Below, in pieces: positions 1 to 5,739 of a stretch of DNA of 15,072 nucleotides. The position numbers and the translations under genes are program-made. Location of the stretch: contig WLRE01000022.1 of NCBI GenBank assembly GCA_009698045.1, forward strand, positions 1 to 15,072, read 5' to 3'. The stretch is from Actinomycetota bacterium. Its GTDB lineage: Bacteria > Actinomycetota > Actinomycetes > Nanopelagicales > Nanopelagicaceae. The notes below the pieces were generated by a model, which saw only the letters and a list, made by a program, of their open reading frames with translations, did not search any database and had not been told where the DNA came from. Positions within the stretch are counted from its first letter, which is position 1; the number at the start of each line of letters is the position of its first letter.

Positions 1-753
1 CTCCAGTTCTGCAGCCCGAGTTACTTTCATCCGTTCCAAAATTAACCTTGTGTTCTGCTCACTATTGGTTGTTGGCTCTTCAATACTTGAGTTGTAGCCA
101 ATCCAGGCTCGCTTCTCTGATGAGATCTCTCGATAGGTTTCGGTGAATAACGGTTCAAAATCATTGAGTGTTTGTAGTCTGGCTGCGATTATTTCGCCGC
201 CGAATTTCGCAACTTGATCGTCCCAAGAGGAGAGGGATTCGTTTCCAGCTCTCGATTTTAAGAGTGCGTTGCGCTGCCGGACGGCGCGTTCATAATCGGA
301 GATAACTCCTGCTAATCGTGGTGAGCGCAGGATTAATACTTGGTCGATAAATTTGCGTCGTTCGGATGGATCGCCTCGAACTAAATCTAAATCTTCTGGG
401 GAGAAATAGATTGCTTGCACAATTCCAAAAAGCTCTTTCTGGCTACGAACTGGGTTCTGGTTGATTCTTGCTCTATTCGCTCTCTCTGCATTGATCTCTA
501 GTTCGGCAAGAATTTCACGGTCAGGTAGTTGTGTTGTCGCCCTAATGTATGCGCTTTGAGCACCGAGTTGAACTAGTGGCTGATCACTAGAGACCCGGTG
601 TGAATGAAGAAATGAGAGATACAAGATTGCTTCTACAATATTGGTTTTACCTTCGCCGTTTCGGCCAATAAAAACAGAGATGCCGGGTGCTAAATCAAGC
701 TCTAGTTTTTGATACGACCTAAATGTTGAGAGCGATAAATGGGAGATAAACAC
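1..753 (-). CDS. recF: RecF, DNA replication/repair ATPase (C-terminal part beyond the window)
   Basis: RecF is an SMC-like ABC ATPase that binds gapped DNA and helps load RecA during recombinational repair of stalled forks. Reading leftward from a GTG at 751-753, 251 codons run open to the window edge, so the C-terminal third is missing. The N-terminus reads MFISHLSLSTFRSY, the usual RecF opening. A Walker A motif GRNGEGKT lies at residues 30-37, followed by NIVEAI. A further family stretch, YFSPEDLDLVRGDPSERRKF, is also visible. The GTG was chosen because it gives the canonical N-terminus and lies 11 bp after the dnaN stop. No clear Shine-Dalgarno is visible, so translation is probably coupled to dnaN. 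The order dnaA-dnaN-recF is the classic bacterial origin operon. Identity is very secure; only the start codon has mild uncertainty. Confidence 0.95.
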   Translation of the reverse strand, partial: MFISHLSLSTFRSYQKLELDLAPGISVFIGRNGEGKTNIVEAILYLSFLHSHRVSSDQPLVQLGAQSAYIRATTQLPDREILAELEINAERANRARINQNPVRSQKELFGIVQAIYFSPEDLDLVRGDPSERRKFIDQVLILRSPRLAGVISDYERAVRQRNALLKSRAGNESLSSWDDQVAKFGGEIIAARLQTLNDFEPLFTETYREISSEKRAWIGYNSSIEEPTTNSEQNTRLILERMKVTRAAELE

Positions 754-764
754 AATGGAAAGAT

Positions 765-1886
765 TTACAACCGCATAGGGTTGAGTAAATATTTATAACT
801 TTCGTCTTGTGCCCCATCAATCTCTGCTTTTCCAGAGAGCACAGCAAGTTTGTTGCTTGCAGTGAATGAGAAGTGAACAAATGGGGCGTCTATTGCTTGA
901 AGCCCGTCGATTAAAAATGTGGGGTTATAACCGGTGCGAATCTCTTCGCCGGAGTGAGTGATCTCGATGCTTTCAGAGGCTTGAGCATCTTGATCTCCGC
1001 CAGCTTCGAGAACCAAAGTGTTGTTGGCAAAAGTAAGGATAAGTGGAAGGGTCTTATCGGTAACTAAAGCTACGCGCCTTACAGAATCAAGAAGTTTGGC
1101 AATTTCGATAGTTGCCTCTGCTTTAGATTCGGTGGGAACTAAGTGTTCAAACGACGGAAGTTTGTCGTCGAGGGTGCGCGATGTCATTGTTTTTGTATTG
1201 GAGAGAAACCCAATTAAAGATTCTTTAGAGTCTGCAGGAGAGAGAGCTAGGGTGATTTGTGAACCTGTGGAGAGAGATTTGGCCGCATCTGAAAGTGTGC
1301 GAGCTCGGACTAATGAAGAAGTTTCCAAATCTGGGTTTTTAGATTTCCAAGGAAGTGTTTTAATTGCAAGGCGGTATCGATCTGTTGCTGCAAGGGTGAT
1401 TTTATCTTTTTTAATTTGGATATCCACGCCTGTAAATTTTGGAAGTGAGTCATCGCGGCTAGCTGCTACAACAACTTGATTTACTGCTTGTACAAAATCA
1501 TCGCCTGAGATTTCACCGGCTGCACTCGGAAGTGAGGGAAGGTTGGGATACTCGTTTGCTTCTAAAGTTGGGAGTGTAAATTTAGATGTTCCCGCGCTAA
1601 CAATTACTCGAGTGCCTTCAAGAGCAAAAGTGATGGATGAGTTAGGGAGAGAGCGCACGATCTCTGCAAGGAGTTGGCCTTTTACTAAAACCGTTCCCTT
1701 CTCTTTTATATCTGCGCTGAGAACTGCTTCGGTGGATGTCTCTAGATTTGATCCAGTTAGTTTGATTTCTGTTCCGACCTCGATTTTGATTCCGAGCAAC
1801 GCAGTAATCATGGGGCGAGCAGAAAGACTGCGGGCAACCCAGTTAACGCCATCAATAAGAGCTTCGCGCTCAACAACAAATTTCAT
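765..1886 (-). CDS. dnaN: DNA polymerase III beta subunit (sliding clamp)
   Basis: The beta clamp forms a dimeric ring around DNA and tethers the replicative polymerase and many repair proteins. The product is 373 residues, the normal clamp length, and starts MKFVVEREALIDGVNWVARS. It shows the repeated clamp-domain pattern, including SNLETSTEA, ATDRYRLA in the middle domain, and a C-terminus ending YKYLLNPMRL, the expected hydrophobic-pocket end (usually P-[MV]-R-[LI/P]). The ATG at 1884-1886 is preferred over an in-frame GTG at 1902-1904 because it gives the standard N-terminus. It is also preceded by an AAGGA-type ribosome binding site at suitable spacing, which lies within the first codons of the longer version. 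It is followed 11 bp later by recF, almost certainly in the same transcript. No convincing sigma-70 promoter was found in the upstream gap. Confidence 0.97.
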   Translation of the reverse strand: MKFVVEREALIDGVNWVARSLSARPMITALLGIKIEVGTEIKLTGSNLETSTEAVLSADIKEKGTVLVKGQLLAEIVRSLPNSSITFALEGTRVIVSAGTSKFTLPTLEANEYPNLPSLPSAAGEISGDDFVQAVNQVVVAASRDDSLPKFTGVDIQIKKDKITLAATDRYRLAIKTLPWKSKNPDLETSSLVRARTLSDAAKSLSTGSQITLALSPADSKESLIGFLSNTKTMTSRTLDDKLPSFEHLVPTESKAEATIEIAKLLDSVRRVALVTDKTLPLILTFANNTLVLEAGGDQDAQASESIEITHSGEEIRTGYNPTFLIDGLQAIDAPFVHFSFTASNKLAVLSGKAEIDGAQDESYKYLLNPMRL

Positions 1887-1973
1887 AGTCTCATCTTCCT
1901 TCACATCTCATATATGAACAATCCATCATTAGCCTGCAATCTCTTTTTAAGAGTTAGTCACAGGTTCCTTATC

Positions 1974-2000
1974 AACCTTTATTTATCTTTATATATAGTT
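1974..2000. other. A+T-rich candidate DNA unwinding element
   Basis: An almost pure A/T stretch containing TTTATTTATC and TTTATATATAG sits at the dnaN side of the origin gap, directly beside the TAG/TAA run and away from the DnaA boxes. It is the most A+T-rich part of the gap, so it is the best candidate for first strand opening. This assignment rests on composition and position only. Confidence 0.55.
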
Positions 2001-2015
2001 AGTAGTAGTAACTAG
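1996..2015 (+). promoter_or_regulatory. DnaA-trio-like run of TAG/TAA trinucleotides
   Basis: The plus strand carries TAGTAGTAGTAA at 2000-2011, with further TAG triplets one base out of register at 1996-1998 and 2013-2015. Read 3' to 5' this is a run of AAT/GAT triplets, the published DnaA-trio pattern (3'-[G/A]AT-5') on which DnaA polymerises over single-stranded DNA. The geometry fits: DnaA box (2026-2034), 14-bp spacer, trios, then A+T-rich DNA, with the 3' end of the trio strand toward the box. The spacer seems longer than in the Bacillus example. Function is inferred. Confidence 0.6.
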
Positions 2016-2025
2016 AAGATCTTTC

Positions 2026-2034
2026 TGTGGAGAA
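2026..2034 (-). promoter_or_regulatory. DnaA box (TTCTCCACA) nearest the unwinding zone
   Basis: TGTGGAGAA on the plus strand reads TTCTCCACA on the minus strand. It has one mismatch to the E. coli consensus but fits the TT[G/C]TCCACA form reported for mycobacteria. It is the closest box to the trinucleotide run. Confidence 0.6.
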
Positions 2035-2090
2035 CTAGTAAAAACGCTGGTCGCGCCCTTAAAAGTTAACAAACTTTCTTGTGGGAGAGC

Positions 2091-2099
2091 CGTGGATAA
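2091..2099 (-). promoter_or_regulatory. DnaA box variant (TTATCCACG)
   Basis: CGTGGATAA on the plus strand differs from the perfect reverse-oriented DnaA box TGTGGATAA only at the first base. It sits midway in the origin gap, between the single box at 2026 and the tandem cluster at 2171. Confidence 0.55.
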
Positions 2100-2170
2100 C
2101 CTGCCACGAAAACCAGTGTGGCTTAAAGCCCCGACAACCCCACCTTCCTTTACGCACAATATTTAGTTGT

Positions 2171-2200
2171 TTATCCACAGTTATCCACAAGTTATCCCCA
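2171..2200 (+). promoter_or_regulatory. Tandem, helically phased DnaA boxes
   Basis: Two perfect boxes TTATCCACA start at 2171 and 2181, and a one-mismatch copy TTATCCCCA starts at 2192. Start-to-start spacings of 10 and 11 bp put all three on the same face of the helix. Such a head-to-tail array suits cooperative DnaA filament formation. It lies just downstream of the dnaA stop codon. Confidence 0.85.
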
Positions 2201-2213
2201 CTGTGGGGGTAAC
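2191..2213. repeat. Near-perfect inverted repeat at the dnaA 3' end
   Basis: Arms GTTATCCCCAC (2191-2201) and GTGGGGGTAAC (2203-2213) pair with one mismatch around a single T. The left arm contains the third tandem DnaA box and the right arm a degenerate opposing one, so this may be two head-to-head DnaA sites. It begins 2 bp after the dnaA stop and could also form a hairpin in the dnaA mRNA. No T-tract follows in the direction of dnaA transcription, so an intrinsic terminator is unlikely. Confidence 0.6.
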
Positions 2214-2215
2214 CC

Positions 2216-3640
2216 TTAAGAACTCTTTGATTGGAGCTTGATCCGGTTGGTGAGCTCAGTGACTTGGTTATAAATTGATCGGCGCTCCGCCATCAATTGG
2301 CGGATTTTACGGTCGGCGTGCATAACGGTGGTGTGGTCGCGTCCACCGAAGGTCTGGCCGATCTTAGGCAGGGAGAGCTCAGTGAGTTCCCGGCACAAGT
2401 ACATAGCAATCTGGCGGGCATTGACTAGAACCCGAGAACGAGAGGTTCCACATAAATCATCCAAGGTGAGGCTGAAGTAGGTAGCGGTTTGGGCCATGAT
2501 TGTGGTCGCGGTAATTTCTGGGCCGCCCTCATCCGGAATCAAATCCTTAAGAACAATTTCAGCCAAACTTAAATCCACTGGTTGGCGATTAAGTGAGGCG
2601 AAAGCAGTCACACGAATAAGAGCGCCTTCAAGCTCACGAATATTTGAACTAATTTTACTAGCGATGTATTCCAAAACATCATCCGGCGCATTTAATTTAT
2701 CTTGCGCTGCCTTCTTACGAAGGATTGCAATACGTGTCTCTAGTTCTGGTGGTTGAATATCAGTAATTAAACCCCACTCAAAACGACTACGTAAACGATC
2801 TTCCAAAGTTGTTAACTGCTTAGGTGGACGGTCGCTAGAGATAACAATTTGTTTGTTAGCGTTATATAAAGTGTTAAAGGTGTGGAAGAACTCTTCCTGG
2901 GTGCGCTCTTTATTCTCTAAGAATTGAATATCATCAACAAGTAGAACATCTAGATCACGGTAACGGCGTTGGAATGCAGATGCCTTGTCGTCGCGAATAG
3001 AGTTAATAAAGTCGTTGGTAAATTCTTCAGAAGAGACATAACGAACACGAACACTGCCGTACAACTCTTTGGCATAAGCGCCAATCGCATGAAGTAAGTG
3101 TGTTTTGCCTAGTCCAGACTCTCCATAAATAAAGAGTGGGTTGTAGGCCTTAGCTGGTGCTTCAGCAACAGCGACCGCGGCGGCGTGGGCGAAGCGATTA
3201 GATGCGCCAATAACAAAAGTTTCAAAGATGTAACGAGGGTTAAGTTGGGAGGTCTCAGTAGAAATTTCTCCACCCGAGCTACGACCAGTCCCCATTTTTG
3301 GTGCCGGCTCAGAAATTTGTTCAACGATTACATCATCAAAACCTTTGCTGCCAGAATCTAAATCTTCAACGACAGTGACTGCGATATTAATTTTCTGATT
3401 TAATTTTTCAGAGAGCACTTCATTTAAAGTTGCACGAAGGCGAGTCTCTAAAACATCTTTTGCAAAATCGTTTGGGGCAGAAAGTAGAAGGTTTGATCCA
3501 AGAGATTCATCAGCACCCTCGATAAGTCCAAGCGGTTTTGTTAAAGAGAGAAAGGCGCGGTGCTGAGGCGACTCAACAGCAAGCTCGGAGATAACCGATG
3601 CCCAGACCGAGACCAAGTCCTCGATAGCCAAAAGTGCCAT
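2216..3640 (-). CDS. dnaA: Chromosomal replication initiator protein DnaA
   Basis: DnaA is the AAA+ initiator that binds DnaA boxes, melts oriC and loads the helicase. The 474-residue product has domain I (start MALLAIEDLVSVWASVISEL), a short acidic linker around residues 95-130, and an AAA+ core from about 135. The core has Walker A GESGLGKT at 173-180, Walker B LLVDDIQF at 233-240, and the RLRSRFEWGL box with its arginines near 282-291. Domain IV ends with the DNA-binding signature GRDHTTVMHA at 433-442. The reading frame stays open for 68 more codons upstream (to 3844), but the ATG at 3638-3640 gives the standard N-terminus, is preceded by GAGG at good spacing, and leaves the upstream DnaA-box cluster non-coding. 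The linker is shorter than in Streptomyces. Box positions around the candidate promoter suggest autoregulation. Confidence 0.97.
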   Translation of the reverse strand: MALLAIEDLVSVWASVISELAVESPQHRAFLSLTKPLGLIEGADESLGSNLLLSAPNDFAKDVLETRLRATLNEVLSEKLNQKINIAVTVVEDLDSGSKGFDDVIVEQISEPAPKMGTGRSSGGEISTETSQLNPRYIFETFVIGASNRFAHAAAVAVAEAPAKAYNPLFIYGESGLGKTHLLHAIGAYAKELYGSVRVRYVSSEEFTNDFINSIRDDKASAFQRRYRDLDVLLVDDIQFLENKERTQEEFFHTFNTLYNANKQIVISSDRPPKQLTTLEDRLRSRFEWGLITDIQPPELETRIAILRKKAAQDKLNAPDDVLEYIASKISSNIRELEGALIRVTAFASLNRQPVDLSLAEIVLKDLIPDEGGPEITATTIMAQTATYFSLTLDDLCGTSRSRVLVNARQIAMYLCRELTELSLPKIGQTFGGRDHTTVMHADRKIRQLMAERRSIYNQVTELTNRIKLQSKSS

Positions 3641-3656
3641 AAACCCCTCAAATCCG

Positions 3657-3895
3657 ATATCCACATGTTTATCCACAGCCTGTGGTCTAAACCCGTCCTT
3701 TAGCCTTTTCCTTTGTGCAGCACTTGTTAATAACAGGGCAATTAGGGGTTGGGTCTGTGGATAGAGCCCGAAAGTAGGGGTAAAAAGGGAGAAAAGCAAG
3801 TGGTTATCCACACCACAAGATCCAGCCACACGGCAGACTCGCAAAACCTTTCAAGAACCCCCAGAAATCAGGGCCGACTTTGACTCTTATCCACA
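3657..3895. promoter_or_regulatory. Second DnaA-box cluster, upstream of dnaA
   Basis: The dnaA-rpmH gap (3641-3967) holds three perfect TTATCCACA boxes at 3669-3677, 3804-3812 and 3887-3895. It also has ATATCCACA at 3657-3665 and TGTGGATAG (reverse orientation) at 3756-3764, each with one mismatch. The first two boxes start 12 bp apart, and the one at 3669 is part of a short palindrome CCACAGcCTGTGG (3673-3685). With the cluster beyond the dnaA stop, this makes a two-part array flanking dnaA. It could be part of a bipartite origin, or the autoregulatory region of dnaA, or both. Confidence 0.8.
3771..3799 (-). promoter_or_regulatory. Candidate dnaA promoter
   Basis: On the minus strand, TTGCTT (3794-3799) and TACTTT (3771-3776) are separated by 17 bp. 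They match a sigma-70/SigA-type promoter (TTGACA / TAnnnT), with -35 at four of six positions. Predicted initiation near 3764 falls on the DnaA-box variant at 3756-3764, and a perfect box at 3804-3812 lies just upstream of the -35. This is the arrangement expected for repression by DnaA itself. The match was found by eye. Confidence 0.5.
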
Positions 3896-3909
3896 ACTAC
3901 CCGTACCGT
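3880..3909 (+). promoter_or_regulatory. Candidate rpmH promoter with internal DnaA box
   Basis: TTGACT (3880-3885) and TACCGT (3904-3909) are spaced 18 bp apart and match TTGACA / TAnnnT. A perfect DnaA box (3887-3895) fills much of the spacer, so DnaA bound there should compete with RNA polymerase. The expected transcript starts near 3916, giving a leader of about 50 nt before rpmH. Confidence 0.55.
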
Positions 3910-3929
3910 AGGGCACTCACCAGCTGTGG

Positions 3930-3948
3930 CCCCGAAGGGGTAAACCCC
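3930..3948 (+). promoter_or_regulatory. Alternative hairpins in the rpmH leader
   Basis: CCCC-GAA-GGGG (3930-3940) and GGGG-TAAA-CCCC (3937-3948) share the same GGGG, so only one stem can form at a time. They lie in the predicted leader, about 20 nt ahead of the rpmH start. Stems are only four G-C pairs, so a switch role is speculative. Confidence 0.3.
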
Positions 3949-3967
3949 GGGCGTAAAAGGAGTTTTC

Positions 3968-4105
3968 ATGTCAAAGCGCACTTTCCAACCTAATGTCCGT
4001 AAGCGTGCCAAGAAGCATGGTTTCCGTGCCCGCATGGCTACTCGTGGCGGACGCGCAGTCCTTGCATCTCGCCGCGCTAAAGGTCGCACTCGCCTCTCCG
4101 CTTAA
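3968..4105 (+). CDS. rpmH: 50S ribosomal protein L34
   Basis: A 45-residue, very basic protein of the large ribosomal subunit. The sequence begins MSKRTFQPNVRKRAKKHGFR and contains the L34 signature (K-R-T-[FY]-Q-P-[NS], then H-G-F-R-x-R-M-x-T-x-x-G-R) with a C-terminus ending RTRLSA. The ATG at 3968-3970 follows a strong AAAAGGAG ribosome binding site. It is the first gene of the rightward run, 25 bp before rnpA, the near-universal partner. Its candidate promoter contains a DnaA box, which would link ribosome/RNase P gene expression to initiator level. Length and sequence are typical, and identity is secure despite the small size. Confidence 0.98.
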   Translation: MSKRTFQPNVRKRAKKHGFRARMATRGGRAVLASRRAKGRTRLSA

Positions 4106-4130
4106 GTTCTAGAACCTATTTAGGTATCTC

Positions 4131-4472
4131 GTGCTCTCTTCAGCGAATCGACTTCGCTCTAGTAAAGACTTCTCTCGAACAACCAAGGTTGGTTTTCGCG
4201 CGACCTCACACTCATTAGTTCTCTATGTTCACTCCGCCGAAAATTTGCCCACCGGTCCTCAGGTCGGATTAATAATTAACAAGTCAGTCGGAGGTTCCGT
4301 GGCCCGCCACCGAATCGCTCGCCAACTACGCCATGCAATTAAGGATCAACTCATTGCTTTTCCTAAACAAACCCAGATTGTGATTAGGGTCCTGCGGGAG
4401 AAGCCCGAGTACACCACCGAGCTCTCCGAGTTAATCACAAAGATTTCCTCAAAGATTGCAGTTAATGCATGA
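4131..4472 (+). CDS. rnpA: Ribonuclease P protein component
   Basis: RnpA is the small basic protein that joins the catalytic RNA (rnpB, not in this window) to trim the 5' leaders of tRNA precursors. The 113-residue product opens MLSSANRLRSSKDFSRTTKVG, as in the family. It carries the conserved basic motif as VGGSVARHRIARQLRHA at about residues 53-69. The central arginines read RHR rather than RNR, which is common in actinobacterial homologues. It starts with GTG at 4131, 25 bp after rpmH, with only a weak purine stretch ahead, so translation may depend on rpmH. Its stop overlaps the yidD start as ATGA. Identity is secure. Confidence 0.95.
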   Translation: MLSSANRLRSSKDFSRTTKVGFRATSHSLVLYVHSAENLPTGPQVGLIINKSVGGSVARHRIARQLRHAIKDQLIAFPKQTQIVIRVLREKPEYTTELSELITKISSKIAVNA

Positions 4473-4738
4473 AACATCTATTTATTCTTCTCATCAAAAT
4501 TTATCAAAAAACTCTCTCGCCAATGTTTGGTGATCGTTGCAAGTATTTTCCTTCATGTTCACACTATGCCGTTGATGCTTTTGTAGAGCGCGGGGCAATA
4601 AAAGGTTTAGCACTTACTGCATGGAGATTGCTTCGTTGCAATCCATGGTCCCACGGTGGTGTTGATTATGTATCTACGGCTGAAAAGTCATCGACTCGAA
4701 CCATGAAAAACACTAAAAAACTAGTAGGAGCGCACTAA
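4469..4738 (+). CDS. yidD: YidD, membrane protein insertion efficiency factor
   Basis: YidD is a small peripheral inner-membrane protein that assists Sec/YidC-dependent insertion of membrane proteins. The 89-residue product has an amphipathic N-terminus (MKHLFILLIKIYQKTLSP). Three conserved cysteines are at residues 24, 30 and 57 in the contexts CKYFPSCSHYA and RCNPWSHGGVDYV, the family signature (usually CRYxPTCSxYA and CxPxxxGGxDPVP). The ATG overlaps the rnpA stop by 4 bp and the TAA stop overlaps the yidC ATG by 1 bp (TAATG), so translation of rnpA-yidD-yidC is likely coupled. The last 20 residues are basic and not conserved in the family. Confidence 0.95.
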   Translation: MKHLFILLIKIYQKTLSPMFGDRCKYFPSCSHYAVDAFVERGAIKGLALTAWRLLRCNPWSHGGVDYVSTAEKSSTRTMKNTKKLVGAH

Positions 4739-5655
4739 TGGGACAAATTCTAGAACCACTATATTTCGCTGTTTCTTGGGTCATTGTCACCTTCCACTCC
4801 GCACTAGGAGTTATTTTTGGCAAAGAGGAACACGGTTCAATTAAGTGGAGCCTTGCCATTATCGGCCTGGTAATTCTCATCCGAATTATTTTGATTCCAT
4901 TGTTTGTAAAGCAGATTAAGAGCCAGCGTGCACTTACAGCTCTACAACCACATATGAAAGAGATTCAAAAGAAGTATAAGGATGATCGCCAGAAGCAATC
5001 TGAAGAGATGATGAAGCTCTACAAAGAGCATAAAACAAATCCATTGGCATCTTGTTTTCCTATCCTGGCACAAGCGCCTATCTTCTTTGCGCTCTTTACA
5101 GTTCTTAATGGAATTGCCGGAAATCGCCCACACGGTGTACTCAAGGGCGACTTACTTACATCTGCAGCGGAAGCCAAATTCTTCGGAGCAAATCTCTCTA
5201 GCTCTTTCTTAAGTGATGGCACTAATACTCAAACAAAAATTGTGACAGTTCTATTAATTGCATTTATGTCTCTCACAACATTTACAACACAGCGCCAGCT
5301 AATGGTTAAGGGAATGCCGAAGATGGATTCCTCTAACAACATGATGCTGCAACAACAAAAAATTATGCTCTATGTTTTTCCAGTAATTTTTGCAGTCTCT
5401 GGTGTTAACTTTCCGGTCGGAGTTCTTATTTACTGGTCGACGACAAACTTGTGGACCTTTGGACAACAGTTTTATGTCATTAAAAGAAACCCCACCCCAG
5501 GTTCTCCAGCTTATGAAGAGTTGCAGGCAAAGCGTGCAAAGGATGGGCGGATCAGCGCCACCGATGCTCTTGGAGCTATCGAATCTGAGATCCCATTAGA
5601 GGCCCCAAAGCCGGCCCAGAGAAAGCAGCCTAAAAAAGGAAAGAAGAAGAAATAA
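4738..5655 (+). CDS. yidC: YidC/Oxa1 membrane protein insertase
   Basis: YidC inserts and folds membrane proteins, alone or with SecYEG. The 305-residue product is the short Gram-positive type with about five membrane segments, lacking the large periplasmic domain of proteobacterial YidC. The conserved intramembrane arginine is R49, in the segment LAIIGLVILIRIILIPLFVK. It is followed by the cytoplasmic coiled hairpin KKYKDDRQKQSEEMMKLYKE and the NPLASCFPILAQAPIFFALF segment. Later hydrophobic stretches lie around residues 167-180 and 210-240, the second containing FPVGVLIYWSTTNLWT. The very basic C-terminus (KKGKKKK) may bind ribosomes. There is no lipobox or cleavable signal. It overlaps yidD by 1 bp and is followed by an 84-bp gap before jag. 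Confidence 0.96.
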   Translation: MGQILEPLYFAVSWVIVTFHSALGVIFGKEEHGSIKWSLAIIGLVILIRIILIPLFVKQIKSQRALTALQPHMKEIQKKYKDDRQKQSEEMMKLYKEHKTNPLASCFPILAQAPIFFALFTVLNGIAGNRPHGVLKGDLLTSAAEAKFFGANLSSSFLSDGTNTQTKIVTVLLIAFMSLTTFTTQRQLMVKGMPKMDSSNNMMLQQQKIMLYVFPVIFAVSGVNFPVGVLIYWSTTNLWTFGQQFYVIKRNPTPGSPAYEELQAKRAKDGRISATDALGAIESEIPLEAPKPAQRKQPKKGKKKK

Positions 5656-5689
5656 CTAGATCTCTAAAATACCGACAAAAACGCACAAA

Positions 5690-5704
5690 GGCTATCAAAT
5701 AGCC
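5690..5704 (+). repeat. Small perfect hairpin between yidC and jag
   Basis: GGCTAT-CAA-ATAGCC is a 6-bp perfect stem with a 3-nt loop in the 84-bp yidC-jag gap. No T-tract follows, so it is not an intrinsic terminator. It could be an mRNA-processing or stabilising element in the shared transcript. Confidence 0.35.
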
Positions 5705-5739
5705 CATAAAGGACAAATTTACCCACAACTGGAGGAAAA

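Larger units (their letters stand above)
1887..2215. other. oriC: Probable chromosomal origin of replication (oriC), dnaN-dnaA gap
   Basis: This 329-bp non-coding gap between dnaN and dnaA holds the elements expected of an actinobacterial origin. Two perfect DnaA boxes TTATCCACA lie at 2171-2179 and 2181-2189, and TTATCCCCA at 2192-2200. Reverse-oriented variants are TGTGGAGAA at 2026-2034 and CGTGGATAA at 2091-2099. An A+T-rich stretch spans about 1974-2000, with a TAG/TAA trinucleotide run beside it. Weaker box-like strings occur at 2080-2088 and 2117-2125. Order from left to right is A+T-rich zone, trinucleotide run, single box, scattered boxes, tandem box cluster. In Streptomyces and Mycobacterium oriC is in this same gap. 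No ORF of note lies here. The location is secure by context; the unwinding site itself is inferred. Confidence 0.88.

Noticed and set aside
1887..1904. GTG start giving dnaN six extra residues
   Set aside because: The added residues (MKEDET) are the translated ribosome binding region; the clamp normally begins at MKF.
1018..1917. Two open frames on the plus strand opposite dnaN
   Set aside because: Low-complexity shadow frames with no recognisable domain, opposite a secure essential gene.
1941..1953. Small hairpin CTCTT-TTT-AAGAG near dnaN
   Set aside because: Only five weak pairs and no supporting context.
2191..2213. Intrinsic terminator for dnaA
   Set aside because: The stem is good but is followed by further DnaA boxes rather than a T-tract in the direction of dnaA transcription.
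3641..3844. A 68-codon open extension upstream of dnaA
   Set aside because: It encodes no DnaA-like sequence, covers DnaA boxes and the candidate promoter, and the ATG at 3640 has a ribosome binding site and the canonical N-terminus.
3868..4089. Open frame antisense to rpmH
   Set aside because: An arginine-rich shadow of the L34 gene; rpmH on the plus strand is unmistakable.
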